DNA of 64,000 bases from Solwaraspora sp. WMMD792. GTDB lineage: Bacteria > Actinomycetota > Actinomycetes > Mycobacteriales > Micromonosporaceae. Position 1 is the first letter of the stretch. Each line of letters begins with the position of its first letter. The notes beneath the pieces are model-generated. The model saw nothing but the letters and a program-made list of their open reading frames with translations. It was not told where the DNA came from and searched no databases. Shown here piece by piece: positions 23,929-31,932 of the stretch. The translations under genes were made by a program, and so were the position numbers. Location of the stretch: positions 5,456,001-5,520,000 of the forward strand of contig NZ_JARUBH010000009.1 in the NCBI RefSeq assembly GCF_029626105.1, in the 5' to 3' direction.

Positions 23929-25695
23929 GTGACCACCCAGCAGCCGACCGTCACCCAGCCACGGCCATCGCAGCAGCAGGCGGACGACCTGTTGGGCCGG
24001 ATGAACCTGGCGGAAAAGGCCGGCCTGCTGTTCCACCCGATGATCGGCATCGGTCCGGGTGGCACCCTCGCACCGGCCGACCCGGACGCCGGGCTGCTCG
24101 CCGCCGAGGAGATCGTCCTGCACCGCCGGATCAGCCACGTCAACCTGGTCGGCGTCGCGGCACCGGCCGACCTTGCCCGCTGGCACAACCAGCTGCAGGA
24201 CCTGGCCGCGTCGACCCGACTCGGCGTACCGGTGACGGTCGCCACCGATCCCCGGCACGCCCGGTCCGCCAACCCCAACACGACGGCGCTGGCCGGTGCC
24301 TTCTCCGTCTGGCCGGAACCGCTGGGGCTGGCCGCGACCGGCGACCCGGAGCTGGTCCGGCGGCACGCCGACACCGTCCGGCGGGAGTACCTGGCGGTCG
24401 GCATCCGGGCCGCGCTGCACCCGCAGGCCGACGTCGCCACGGACCCGCGCTGGCCACGGGTGCTGGGCACCTTCGGCGAGGACCCGGAGCTGGTCAGCCG
24501 GCTGACGGTCGCGTACCTGTCCGGTTTGCAGGGTCCGACGCTCGGACCGGACAGCGTCGCCGCGCTGGTCAAGCATTTCCCGGGCGGCGGCCCGGTCCGC
24601 ACCGGCGAGGACCCCCATTTCCGGTACGGCGCCGAGCAGGCCTACCCGGGTGGCCGCCTCGCCGCCCACCTGGCGCCGTTCGTGGCGGCCGTGCGGGCCG
24701 GCGCCGCGCAGGTGATGCTCGGCTACGGGCTGCCGGTCGGCACCGAACTGCCGCCGGTGGCGTTCGCCTTCAACCACGAGGTGGTGACCGGGCTGCTGCG
24801 CCAGCAGCTCGGCTTCACCGGGGTGATCTGCGCCGACTGGGGCGTACTGACCGACGCCTGTTTCCGGGGCAAGGACCGGCCGGCCCGCGCCTGGGGCGTC
24901 GAACATCTCGAACCGGCGCAGCGGCTGCGTACCGCGCTGCACGCCGGGGTGGACCAGTTCGGCGGCGAGGCCCGCCCGGACCTGGTGGTCGACCTGGTCC
25001 GCAGCGGCCAGGTCACCGAGGACCGGATCGACGAGTCCGCCCGCCGCGTCCTGCACGACAAGCTGCGGCTCGGCCTGTTCGAGCACCGCTACGTCGACCC
25101 GGAGCACGCCGTGCAGCTGGTCGGTGGCCCGCCGGCCCGCGCCGCCGGGCTGGCCGCCCAACGGGCCTGTGTGACGCTGCTGCGTCAGGCTCCGTCGGAC
25201 AGCCCGGCCCGGTTGCCGCTCGCCCCCGGCCTGCGGGTGTACGCCGAAGGCCCGCTGCGGGCCGCGCTGGGTGGCAGGTGGCCGGTGGTGTCGGATCCGC
25301 GCCAGGCGGACGTGGCGGTGCTGCGGCTGGCCGCGCCGTACGAGCGGCGGACCGGCCCGGTGGAGGCGTACTTCCACGCCGGACCGTTGGAGTTCCCGCC
25401 GGGCACGCTGGACCGGGTGCTGGCGGTCGCTGCGGTGGTGCCGACCGTCGCGGACGTCTACCTCGACCGGCCGGCGGTGCTCACCCCGCTCGCCGACCGG
25501 GTCGGCACCCTGCTGGTCAGTTTCGGCGTCGAGGACACCGCGCTGGTCGACGTACTCGCCGGGGAGCCGGCACCGACCGGCCGGCTGCCGGTCGACCTGC
25601 CGGCCAGCCAGCGGGCCGTGCTCGCCGGGCAGCCGGACGCCCCGTTCGACGACCCGGACCCGCTGTTCCCGTACGGCCACGGGCTGACGTACTGA
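23929..25695 (+). CDS. Glycoside hydrolase family 3 protein
   Basis: 588 residues, GTG start, no signal peptide. The N-terminal TIM-barrel domain has LVKHFPGGGPVRTGEDPHF (substrate pocket KHFPG) and GVICADWGVLTD, where Asp303 is in the place of the nucleophile. A second alpha/beta domain runs from about residue 395 to the end (VPTVADVYLDRPAVL, PVDLPASQ, FPYGHGLTY), typical of GH3 beta-glucosidases and beta-N-acetylhexosaminidases. It lacks the third fibronectin-like domain. ATDPRHA near residue 105 resembles the glucosidase group. The start has no clear Shine-Dalgarno. It is divergent from the interrupted glycosyltransferase. Confidence 0.86.
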   Translation: MTTQQPTVTQPRPSQQQADDLLGRMNLAEKAGLLFHPMIGIGPGGTLAPADPDAGLLAAEEIVLHRRISHVNLVGVAAPADLARWHNQLQDLAASTRLGVPVTVATDPRHARSANPNTTALAGAFSVWPEPLGLAATGDPELVRRHADTVRREYLAVGIRAALHPQADVATDPRWPRVLGTFGEDPELVSRLTVAYLSGLQGPTLGPDSVAALVKHFPGGGPVRTGEDPHFRYGAEQAYPGGRLAAHLAPFVAAVRAGAAQVMLGYGLPVGTELPPVAFAFNHEVVTGLLRQQLGFTGVICADWGVLTDACFRGKDRPARAWGVEHLEPAQRLRTALHAGVDQFGGEARPDLVVDLVRSGQVTEDRIDESARRVLHDKLRLGLFEHRYVDPEHAVQLVGGPPARAAGLAAQRACVTLLRQAPSDSPARLPLAPGLRVYAEGPLRAALGGRWPVVSDPRQADVAVLRLAAPYERRTGPVEAYFHAGPLEFPPGTLDRVLAVAAVVPTVADVYLDRPAVLTPLADRVGTLLVSFGVEDTALVDVLAGEPAPTGRLPVDLPASQRAVLAGQPDAPFDDPDPLFPYGHGLTY

Positions 25696-25741
25696 TCCCT
25701 GGTAGATGGGCTCAGCGGATCCCCTGGTGGATGCCTCAGCG
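25694..25741. repeat. Imperfect tandem 24-bp duplication between convergent stops
   Basis: Copies 25694-25717 and 25718-25741 share GATCCC-CTGGT-GATG-CTCAGCG with a few differences. The first overlaps the GH3 stop codon and the second contains the stop codon of the leftward permease gene. Confidence 0.65.
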
Positions 25742-26455
25742 GCGCGGTTCCCAGCGGAACAGCCGGGCTGCCAGCGCGACGGCGACGACGACCCAGCCGA
25801 GGGTGGGTGCCAGCAGGGTCAGTGAGTCCGTCACGGCGACGCCGCCGTTCCAGGCGTCGACGACCAGTTCGGTGGCCGCGCCGCCGGGGAGCAGCCGCTT
25901 GAGCAGGGTGAGTTCCTCGGTGCCGCTGATACCGACCCAGCTCATCACGGCGATGACGCCGAGGCTGACCGGCAGCGTGGTCACCTGGGCGTGCTCGGGT
26001 GAGTTCGTCAGCCCGGCGGTGGCCAGCCCCAGACCGATCAACATGGTCGTCGTCGCGACGACGGCCGCCACCAGCAGCGGAACGTTCGCCGGCTGGCCGG
26101 AGACCACGGCCAGCACGGTCAGGATCCCGGTGACCTGGAGCAGGGCGATGACGGTGGCCGGGGTGAGCAGTCCGGCGAGGATCTGCGGGTCGCTCGCCGT
26201 GGTGGAGCGCAGCCGTTTGAGGAAGAGGTTCTGCCGGCGGGAGGCCAACGTGGTCACCGTGGTGGCGTACAGCCCGAACGCGCCCACGGTGAACACCACC
26301 ACCGCCGCGATGTACCCGAGGCTGCCCAGCGTCGCAAAGGCTTCGTGCTGGTAGATGAAGAACCCGCTGACCGCCACGGGCATGACGAAACTCGTGACCA
26401 GCACGAGCCGGTTGCGGAAGATCTGGGTCAGTTCACTGACGGCTATGGAGAGCAT
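25736..26455 (-). CDS. ABC-2 type transporter permease
   Basis: 239 residues with six predicted membrane helices: MLSIAVSELTQIFRNRLVLVTSFVMPVAVSGFFIY, GYIAAVVVFTVGAFGLYATTVTTLASRRQNLFLKRLRSTTAS, LLTPATVIALLQVTGILTVLAVV, and so on. The RNRL amphipathic start and the LKRLR elbow are standard for ABC-2 permeases of drug/lipid exporters. The ATP-binding gene lies 55 bases upstream on the same strand, and a DesK/NarL two-component pair is divergent to it, a common regulatory arrangement for such exporters. Confidence 0.9.
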   Translation of the reverse strand: MLSIAVSELTQIFRNRLVLVTSFVMPVAVSGFFIYQHEAFATLGSLGYIAAVVVFTVGAFGLYATTVTTLASRRQNLFLKRLRSTTASDPQILAGLLTPATVIALLQVTGILTVLAVVSGQPANVPLLVAAVVATTTMLIGLGLATAGLTNSPEHAQVTTLPVSLGVIAVMSWVGISGTEELTLLKRLLPGGAATELVVDAWNGGVAVTDSLTLLAPTLGWVVVAVALAARLFRWEPRR

Positions 26456-26510
26456 GGCGTTACGTTCCGTCCTTCAAGGATTCGGTACGGAGAGGGAGTT
26501 CGGTACGGGT

Positions 26511-27407
26511 TCATTCGGTGCCGATGGCGCGGAACACGTCGTCGAGCCGGGTCGGCCCGGCTTCGAGGCCACGCAGCTCCACGGCGTGGTCGTGCGCCCA
26601 GCGCAGCAGGGTGTGCAGGTCCCGCTGCAGGTCGAGGGTCTCGATGCGCAGCGCGTCGCCGTCGCCCGGCTCGGCCGGCAGCGGTAGCGCCGGGGTCGGG
26701 GCCGACGCGGACGCCGGCAGCGAGAAGCTGATCACCGCCGGCAGGGACCGGGTCAGTTCGGCGACGGTCCCCTCCCGGCGCAGGGTGCCCTGGTGCATCA
26801 GACCGATCCGGTCGGCGCGCTGCTGGGCCTCTTCCAGGTAGTGCGTGGTGAGCACGACGGTCGAGCCGTCCGCACGCAGGTTGTCGATGACGTCCCACAG
26901 TCCGTCGCGGGACTGGATGTCCAGCCCGGTGGTCGGCTCGTCCAGGAAGATCAGCTCCGGTGCCCCGTACACGGCGGTGGCGAAATCCAACCGCCGTTTC
27001 TCCCCGCCGGAGAGCTGGGCGACCAGGGTGCCGGCCTTGCCGGTGAGGTCGACCAGGTCGAGCACCCGGTCGACGTGGTCGACCCGCTGACTGAGTTTCC
27101 CGATCAGCCGGACCGACTCCCGCACAGTGAGGTCCGGGGAGAATCCGCTCTCCTGGAGCATGATGCCCATCCTGGGCCGTACGGCTGCCCGGTCATCGGG
27201 GCGCTGCCCGAAGACCCGCACCACCCCCGAGGTCGCCGTCCGGTGACCTTCGATGGTTTCCAGCGCCGAGGTCTTCCCGGCCCCGTTCGTGCCGAGCAGG
27301 GCGTAGAGCTCGCCCCGGCGTACCTGGAAGGAAAGGTCCTTGACGGCGTGAAAGTCTCCGTAGGCGACGTTGAGGCGTTCGACCTCGATAACTGGTGTGG
27401 TGGACAT
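26511..27407 (-). CDS. ABC transporter ATP-binding protein
   Basis: 298 residues. Walker A GTNGAGKT, Q-loop MLQESGFSPDLTV, signature LSGGEKRR, Walker B LIFLDEPTTGLD and switch TTHYLEEA are all present. The C-terminal extension of about 90 residues is of the DrrA/CcmA drug-exporter type. It powers the ABC-2 permease encoded just downstream. The ATG at 27407 begins MSTTPVIEVERLNVAYGD. The operon is divergent from the sensor kinase gene, whose response regulator probably controls it. The exported substrate is unknown. Confidence 0.92.
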   Translation of the reverse strand: MSTTPVIEVERLNVAYGDFHAVKDLSFQVRRGELYALLGTNGAGKTSALETIEGHRTATSGVVRVFGQRPDDRAAVRPRMGIMLQESGFSPDLTVRESVRLIGKLSQRVDHVDRVLDLVDLTGKAGTLVAQLSGGEKRRLDFATAVYGAPELIFLDEPTTGLDIQSRDGLWDVIDNLRADGSTVVLTTHYLEEAQQRADRIGLMHQGTLRREGTVAELTRSLPAVISFSLPASASAPTPALPLPAEPGDGDALRIETLDLQRDLHTLLRWAHDHAVELRGLEAGPTRLDDVFRAIGTE

Positions 27408-27541
27408 GCCGTCAATTTCAGCGCTGACCGCGCCCGCCGGTCAGTGCGACCACGTCACCACTTCGGGATGACATTCCCGCCGGTGCACCCGTGACGTAGT
27501 GTCACTGGTGGCCAGCCCGGAACCGGACGAATACTCAGCAG

Positions 27542-28690
27542 ATGCCCGAGCACACCGAGCCCACGCGGCGACGGCTGCGCAAACTCAACCTCGTCATGCT
27601 GGCCCCGCCGCTCGCCGTCGGCGGGGCTATCGTGGTGGTGGCGGACTCCCGCACCTGGTGGGACGCGCTCATCCTGGCCTCGGGCGTGGTCGCGGCACTG
27701 GTGGCCTTCGAGCGGTGGACGGCACGCGACCTGCCCCGGTTCGCCCCGGCCTGTCTGATCGTCACCGCCGCCGTCTGGCCGCTCGGCGTACTGATGATCG
27801 ACAGCCCGCGTGCGTTCTACGGCCTGGCCCTCGTCGGCTCCCTCGTCGTCCCCTACTTGAAGCGGCACCGGGCTGCGGCGGCCGTCGGTCTCGTCGGCTA
27901 CGTCGCGGCGGTCGGCGCGACGCGGCTGCTGGTGTCGTCCGAGAGCGTCTCCGACGTCCTCCTGCAGTACGTCGTCCTTCCCGCCGGTGCCGTCGCGGTG
28001 ATCACCGGCCTGATGTTTCCGAACAAGCGGTTCTACGACGTCGTCGACGAGTTGCAGGAGTCCCGCCGGCGTGAAGCGGAGCTGGCCGTCTTTCGGGAAC
28101 GCGCCCGGTTCGCCAGCGACCTGCACGACATCCAGGGCCACACCTTGCACGTGGTGAAGCTGAAGATCGCGTTGGCCCGCAAACTGGTCCGTACCGACCC
28201 CGACCGGGTCGACAACGAGCTGCGGGAGATCTATTCCCTGGTCAGCGACACCATCAACCAGACGAAGGAGCTCGCCTACGCGCAGCGGCGACTCAACCTC
28301 TCCGCCGAGCTGGAGAACGCCAAGAACCTCTTCGAAGCCGCCGGCATCCGGGTCCGCGTCGACCGTGAGGCCGAAGTCGACACCCGCGCCGACGAACTGC
28401 TCGGCCAGGTCCTGCGCGAGACGACGACCAACATCCTGCGGCACGCACAGGCCACCCAGGTGAAGATCACCCTGTCCGGTTCGGGCATCACCGTGGTCAA
28501 CGACGGCGCACCGCAGAGTCCGCTGCCCGAGCTGCGTGGCCTGGCCGCGCTGCGGGACCGGGTGGCCGGCAGCGCCGGTGAGCTCACCGTGGAGCAGTCC
28601 GATGGGCGTTTCCTGACGGCTGCGACCTTCCCGCGCACCGGCCCGCGCACCGGCCCGCGCACTGGCTCCGCACCGATGGAGGACCGATGA
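27542..28690 (+). CDS. DesK-type sensor histidine kinase
   Basis: 382 residues. About five or six membrane helices fill residues 15-165. The HisKA_3 dimerisation helix carries His195 in FASDLHDIQGHTLHVVKLK, with the LHD motif of this class. The HATPase domain follows (ETTTNILRHAQATQVKI, N-box) and ends before a tail of three GPRTG repeats. The last four bases overlap the start of the response regulator gene (ATGA). Homologues usually sense membrane or envelope state and induce the neighbouring ABC exporter, here divergent. The ribosome site is weak. Confidence 0.9.
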   Translation: MPEHTEPTRRRLRKLNLVMLAPPLAVGGAIVVVADSRTWWDALILASGVVAALVAFERWTARDLPRFAPACLIVTAAVWPLGVLMIDSPRAFYGLALVGSLVVPYLKRHRAAAAVGLVGYVAAVGATRLLVSSESVSDVLLQYVVLPAGAVAVITGLMFPNKRFYDVVDELQESRRREAELAVFRERARFASDLHDIQGHTLHVVKLKIALARKLVRTDPDRVDNELREIYSLVSDTINQTKELAYAQRRLNLSAELENAKNLFEAAGIRVRVDREAEVDTRADELLGQVLRETTTNILRHAQATQVKITLSGSGITVVNDGAPQSPLPELRGLAALRDRVAGSAGELTVEQSDGRFLTAATFPRTGPRTGPRTGSAPMEDR

Positions 28691-29310
28691 CGCAGGCCGA
28701 TGCCCCGGCGACCACCGTGGTGCTCGCCGACGACGAAGTCCTGCTCCGCAAGGCGATGGCCGCGCTGCTGCCGCTCGAAGGCGACATCACCGTGCTCGCC
28801 GAAGCCGCCGACGGCGCGTCGGCTGTCGAGGCGACCCTGCACCACCGGCCCGACGTCCTCGTCATCGACCTGGAGATGCCCGGCGTGGACGGGCTCGCCG
28901 CCGTCGCCCAGATCCGGCAGACCCGGCCCGAACAGGTCATCCTGATGCTGACCCGGCACGCCCGACCGGGTGTGCTGCGCCGCGCTCTCCGGCTCGGCGT
29001 ACAGGGCTTCGTCAGCAAGTCGGCCGAGCCCGCGCACATCGCCTCGGTCATCGGCACCCTGCACGCGGGCAAGCGGTGGATCGATCCGGACGTTTCCGCG
29101 CTCGCCGTCATCGACGACTGCCCACTGACCGACCGGGAGGTCGACGTGCTGCGGGCCACCGGCGACGGGTACTCGGTAGCCGACATCGCCGTCCGGCTCC
29201 ACCTCGCCGAGGGCACCGTACGCAACTATCTGTCCAACGCGATGCAGAAGACCCAGACCCGGACCCGGCACGACGCGGCCCGCTACGCCCGCGAACACGA
29301 CTGGCTCTGA
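28687..29310 (+). CDS. NarL/FixJ-family response regulator
   Basis: 207 residues. The receiver has acidic residues in LADDEVLL and the phospho-acceptor Asp61 in VIDLEMPG; the C-terminal LuxR-type HTH is LTDREVDVLRATGDGYSVADIAVRLHLAEGTVRNYLSNAMQKTQTRTRHDAARYA. It is translationally coupled to the sensor kinase by a 4-base overlap. It likely regulates the divergent ABC exporter genes (25736-27407). Confidence 0.92.
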   Translation: MTQADAPATTVVLADDEVLLRKAMAALLPLEGDITVLAEAADGASAVEATLHHRPDVLVIDLEMPGVDGLAAVAQIRQTRPEQVILMLTRHARPGVLRRALRLGVQGFVSKSAEPAHIASVIGTLHAGKRWIDPDVSALAVIDDCPLTDREVDVLRATGDGYSVADIAVRLHLAEGTVRNYLSNAMQKTQTRTRHDAARYAREHDWL

Positions 29311-29350
29311 ACCCGTCGGGGTACGCCGTACGGCCGCACGGCCGGGCAGG

Positions 29351-29806
29351 TCAGTCGCGGCGCTGCAACCGGTGCAGCACGGCGGCGGCGACCAGGCCGT
29401 ACGCCAGGTGCGGCACGATGTCCGACGCCCAGTCGGCGGCGCTCCACTGCCGCGGGTCGGTCACCTTGAGCAGGGTCATCGGCGCGTCCGAGCCGGCCAT
29501 CGCCAACATGGCGAGCAGGCCGGTGGCCGCCCAGACCGGGGCCCGGCGGGGTCCGGCCACGGCGTACAGCGCTCCGGCGCCGAGGCCGGTGGCGTAGCCG
29601 AGCAGCGGCCCGAGCCCGGCCCGCCGGTTGCTGGCTGTCTCCTCGTCGCCCAGGTCGACGTGCAGCGTCTCGGCGAGCCGGCCGACGCTACGCTGCGGGG
29701 TGCTGCTCGCCGGCCGGGCCCGGCCGGCCATGTCGAGGTAGGTGACCATGTTGAGGGCGCTGGTGCCGGCGGCACCGGCCAGCAGCCCACTCCAGATTCG
29801 CCGCAT
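29351..29806 (-). CDS. Small membrane protein of unknown function
   Basis: 151 residues with four hydrophobic segments (IWSGLLAGAAGTSALNMVTYL, LLGYATGLGAGALYAVAG, APVWAATGLLAMLAMAG, IVPHLAYGLVAAAVLHRL). No catalytic motif is visible. Proteins of this layout are common in actinomycetes and uncharacterised. It stands alone, convergent with the response regulator gene and divergent from the toxin-antitoxin pair. Confidence 0.7.
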   Translation of the reverse strand: MRRIWSGLLAGAAGTSALNMVTYLDMAGRARPASSTPQRSVGRLAETLHVDLGDEETASNRRAGLGPLLGYATGLGAGALYAVAGPRRAPVWAATGLLAMLAMAGSDAPMTLLKVTDPRQWSAADWASDIVPHLAYGLVAAAVLHRLQRRD

Positions 29807-29938
29807 ACGCAGGCTCGTACCCGCCCGCCGGGAGGTTGACGCAGCGGAGCAGCGGGGAATTTTGTCCGTAATTCACGATGTTGCCAAGCTTCCCACGTCC
29901 ACCTTGCGAATCTTACGTTTTAATCGGACCCTAGCAGC

Positions 29939-30445
29939 ATGACAGCTGCCAGGGTCATGGATGAGCAGACGATCCTCCCCGACGCCGCCGACAGCGCGGA
30001 AGTCGTCGACCTGCTGCAAGTGCTCCGTGATCGGGGACACCAGCCGCCGACCGGCCGCGCTCGGCTGGTGAGCGCCGATGGCAGCGCGTCCCGGCCGATT
30101 CCCGACGGCCTGCACGACATTCTCGTCAAGGCACTTGAGGCACTGGCCAGCGGCTATGCCGTGACGATCGCCCCGCAACATACGACTCTCACTACGCAGC
30201 AAGCCGCCGACATGCTCGGCATCTCGCGGCCGACCCTGACGAAACTCCTGGAGGAAGGGAAAATTCCTCACGAACGCCCGAACAGCCATCGTCGCATCAA
30301 GCTCGCGGACGTACTGCGGTATCAGGAGCAGCGGCGGGTGGAGCGTAGGCAACTGCTAGACCAACTGACAGCCGAGAGCATCGCTCTGGGGCTGTACGAC
30401 CTCACCGCCGACGAATCCACTGAAGGCGATGACAACCAGGTGTGA
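29939..30445 (+). CDS. Excisionase-family DNA-binding antitoxin
   Basis: 168 residues. An N-terminal region of about 75 residues precedes a MerR/excisionase-type HTH (TTQQAADMLGISRPTLTKLLEEGKIPHERPNSHRRIKLADVLRYQEQRR), and an acidic tail ends the protein. The PIN toxin gene follows after 44 bases. This arrangement, with the antitoxin first, is typical of type II PIN modules, where the antitoxin binds the toxin and its own promoter. An in-frame ATG at 29957 with AGGG before it is an alternative start. Base composition is lower in GC than the flanks, which suggests horizontal gain. Confidence 0.85.
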   Translation: MTAARVMDEQTILPDAADSAEVVDLLQVLRDRGHQPPTGRARLVSADGSASRPIPDGLHDILVKALEALASGYAVTIAPQHTTLTTQQAADMLGISRPTLTKLLEEGKIPHERPNSHRRIKLADVLRYQEQRRVERRQLLDQLTAESIALGLYDLTADESTEGDDNQV

Positions 30446-30489
30446 AGCGGACGGTTTCACCGTAGGCCAGGTACGCCTAAGCTCATCTG

Positions 30490-31116
30490 GTGCCGTTCTC
30501 CGCCCTCCTCGATGCGAACGTCTTGGTTCCGAACCTGTTACGAGACACCCTCCTGCGGATTGCCGAAGCCGATCTCTACCGCCCCCTGTGGAGTGCTGAA
30601 ATTCTCGCGGAGACGCGACGCACGATCGTGCGGCTTCGGCCGAACATTGACCACGGACGTCTCGATGCGATGTTCACGAGCATGAACAAGGCGTTCACCG
30701 ACGCCCTGGTCACCGGATATGAGTCCCTCACCGTGGAGATGAAGAACGATTCCGGCGATCGACACGTCCTGGCTGCAGCCGTCGCTGGCCGAGCAGACGT
30801 CGTGGTGACGAACAACGTCAGACACTTCCCCCGTGAGGTCATGGATCCGCTCAACATCGAAACACTGACACCCGACCGCTTCCTGTGCCTTCAATACGAT
30901 CTGGCGCCGGTCCTGGTGGTCGATGTGATCAAGCGGCAGAGCGCGGAAACGGGCAGAGCGGAAGGAAACCCAAAGATCAGTTTGGACGACCTGCTTGACC
31001 GGCTCAGCGCGTGCGGCGCTCCGAGATTCGCCGATCACCTGCAGAGTCTTCTCGCCGCGGCGAAGGTCCGGCCGCGTTCGCCGACCACATCGACGCCACG
31101 CTTCGTCCAGCCATAG
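30490..31116 (+). CDS. PIN-domain toxin (ribonuclease)
   Basis: 208 residues, GTG start. The first 135 residues are a PIN domain with conserved acids: Asp in LLDANVLVPN, Glu in AEILAETRRT, Asp in DSGDRHVLAAAVAGRADVVVTNN, the metal site of PIN ribonucleases. A C-terminal extension of about 70 residues follows, longer than a minimal VapC. It is the partner of the excisionase-type antitoxin upstream. The RNA target cannot be predicted. Confidence 0.87.
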   Translation: MPFSALLDANVLVPNLLRDTLLRIAEADLYRPLWSAEILAETRRTIVRLRPNIDHGRLDAMFTSMNKAFTDALVTGYESLTVEMKNDSGDRHVLAAAVAGRADVVVTNNVRHFPREVMDPLNIETLTPDRFLCLQYDLAPVLVVDVIKRQSAETGRAEGNPKISLDDLLDRLSACGAPRFADHLQSLLAAAKVRPRSPTTSTPRFVQP

Positions 31117-31182
31117 CGCAGGCTAAGCTTCGTTGCCGTGGCAGGACGCCCCGCCGTACGGTGGCGGTGGCAGGTGATCCGA

Positions 31183-31923
31183 ATGAGTGCCGAAGGTACG
31201 GGAGCCGGCTGGCCCGGCACGATTCACGTGGGTGAACCGCACGGCGGCGAAATCTCCACCCGGTTGAACTGGTTACGGGCCGGGGTGCTGGGCGCCAACG
31301 ACGGCATTGTGTCGACGGCGGGTCTCGTCGTGGGAGTGGCCGGCGCGACCATCGCCACCGGCCCCGTCCTGACCGCGGGGGTCGCGGGAGTGGCGGCGGG
31401 CGCCGTCTCCATGGCCCTGGGTGAGTACGTGTCGGTGAGCAGCCAACGTGACTCCGAACGGGCGCTACTGGCGAAGGAACGCACCGAGCTCGAACGGTTC
31501 CCCGAGCAGGAGCTGGACGAGCTGACCGCGCTCTACGTCGCAAAGGGCCTGACGGCCGGGACCGCCCGGCTGGTGGCGGAGGAGCTGACCGCGAAGGACG
31601 CCTTCGCCGCGCACGCCGACATCGAGCTGCGGATCGACCCAGATTCGTTGACGAATCCCTGGCACGCGGCCGGCGCCTCGGCGATCGCCTTCACCCTGGG
31701 GTCGCTGCTGCCGCTGATCGCGATCCTGCTGCCACCACCCGGCGCGCGGGTCCCCGTGACGTTCGCTGTCGTGCTGCTCACGCTCGCGATGACGGGTGCG
31801 GTGAGCGCGAGACTTGGCTCCGCCCGCGTGGGTCGGGCCGTCGTCAGACTCGTCGCTGGCGGTGCCCTGGCCATGGCCGTCACCTTTGCCATCGGGCAAC
31901 TCGTCGGCGCGACGGTGCTCTGA
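31183..31923 (+). CDS. VIT/CCC1-family (Fe/Mn) transporter
   Basis: 246 residues from the ATG at 31183, with about five membrane helices. The opening EISTRLNWLRAGVLGANDGIVSTAGLVVGVAGA and AGAVSMALGEYVSVSSQRDSERALL are the family signatures, with the charged cytoplasmic helices in the middle. These proteins move Fe(II) or Mn(II) across membranes. A GTG at 31138 would add 15 residues without similarity. The gene converges on the sensor kinase gene with nine bases between stops. Confidence 0.87.
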   Translation: MSAEGTGAGWPGTIHVGEPHGGEISTRLNWLRAGVLGANDGIVSTAGLVVGVAGATIATGPVLTAGVAGVAAGAVSMALGEYVSVSSQRDSERALLAKERTELERFPEQELDELTALYVAKGLTAGTARLVAEELTAKDAFAAHADIELRIDPDSLTNPWHAAGASAIAFTLGSLLPLIAILLPPPGARVPVTFAVVLLTLAMTGAVSARLGSARVGRAVVRLVAGGALAMAVTFAIGQLVGATVL

Positions 31924-31932
31924 GCCAGCCGG

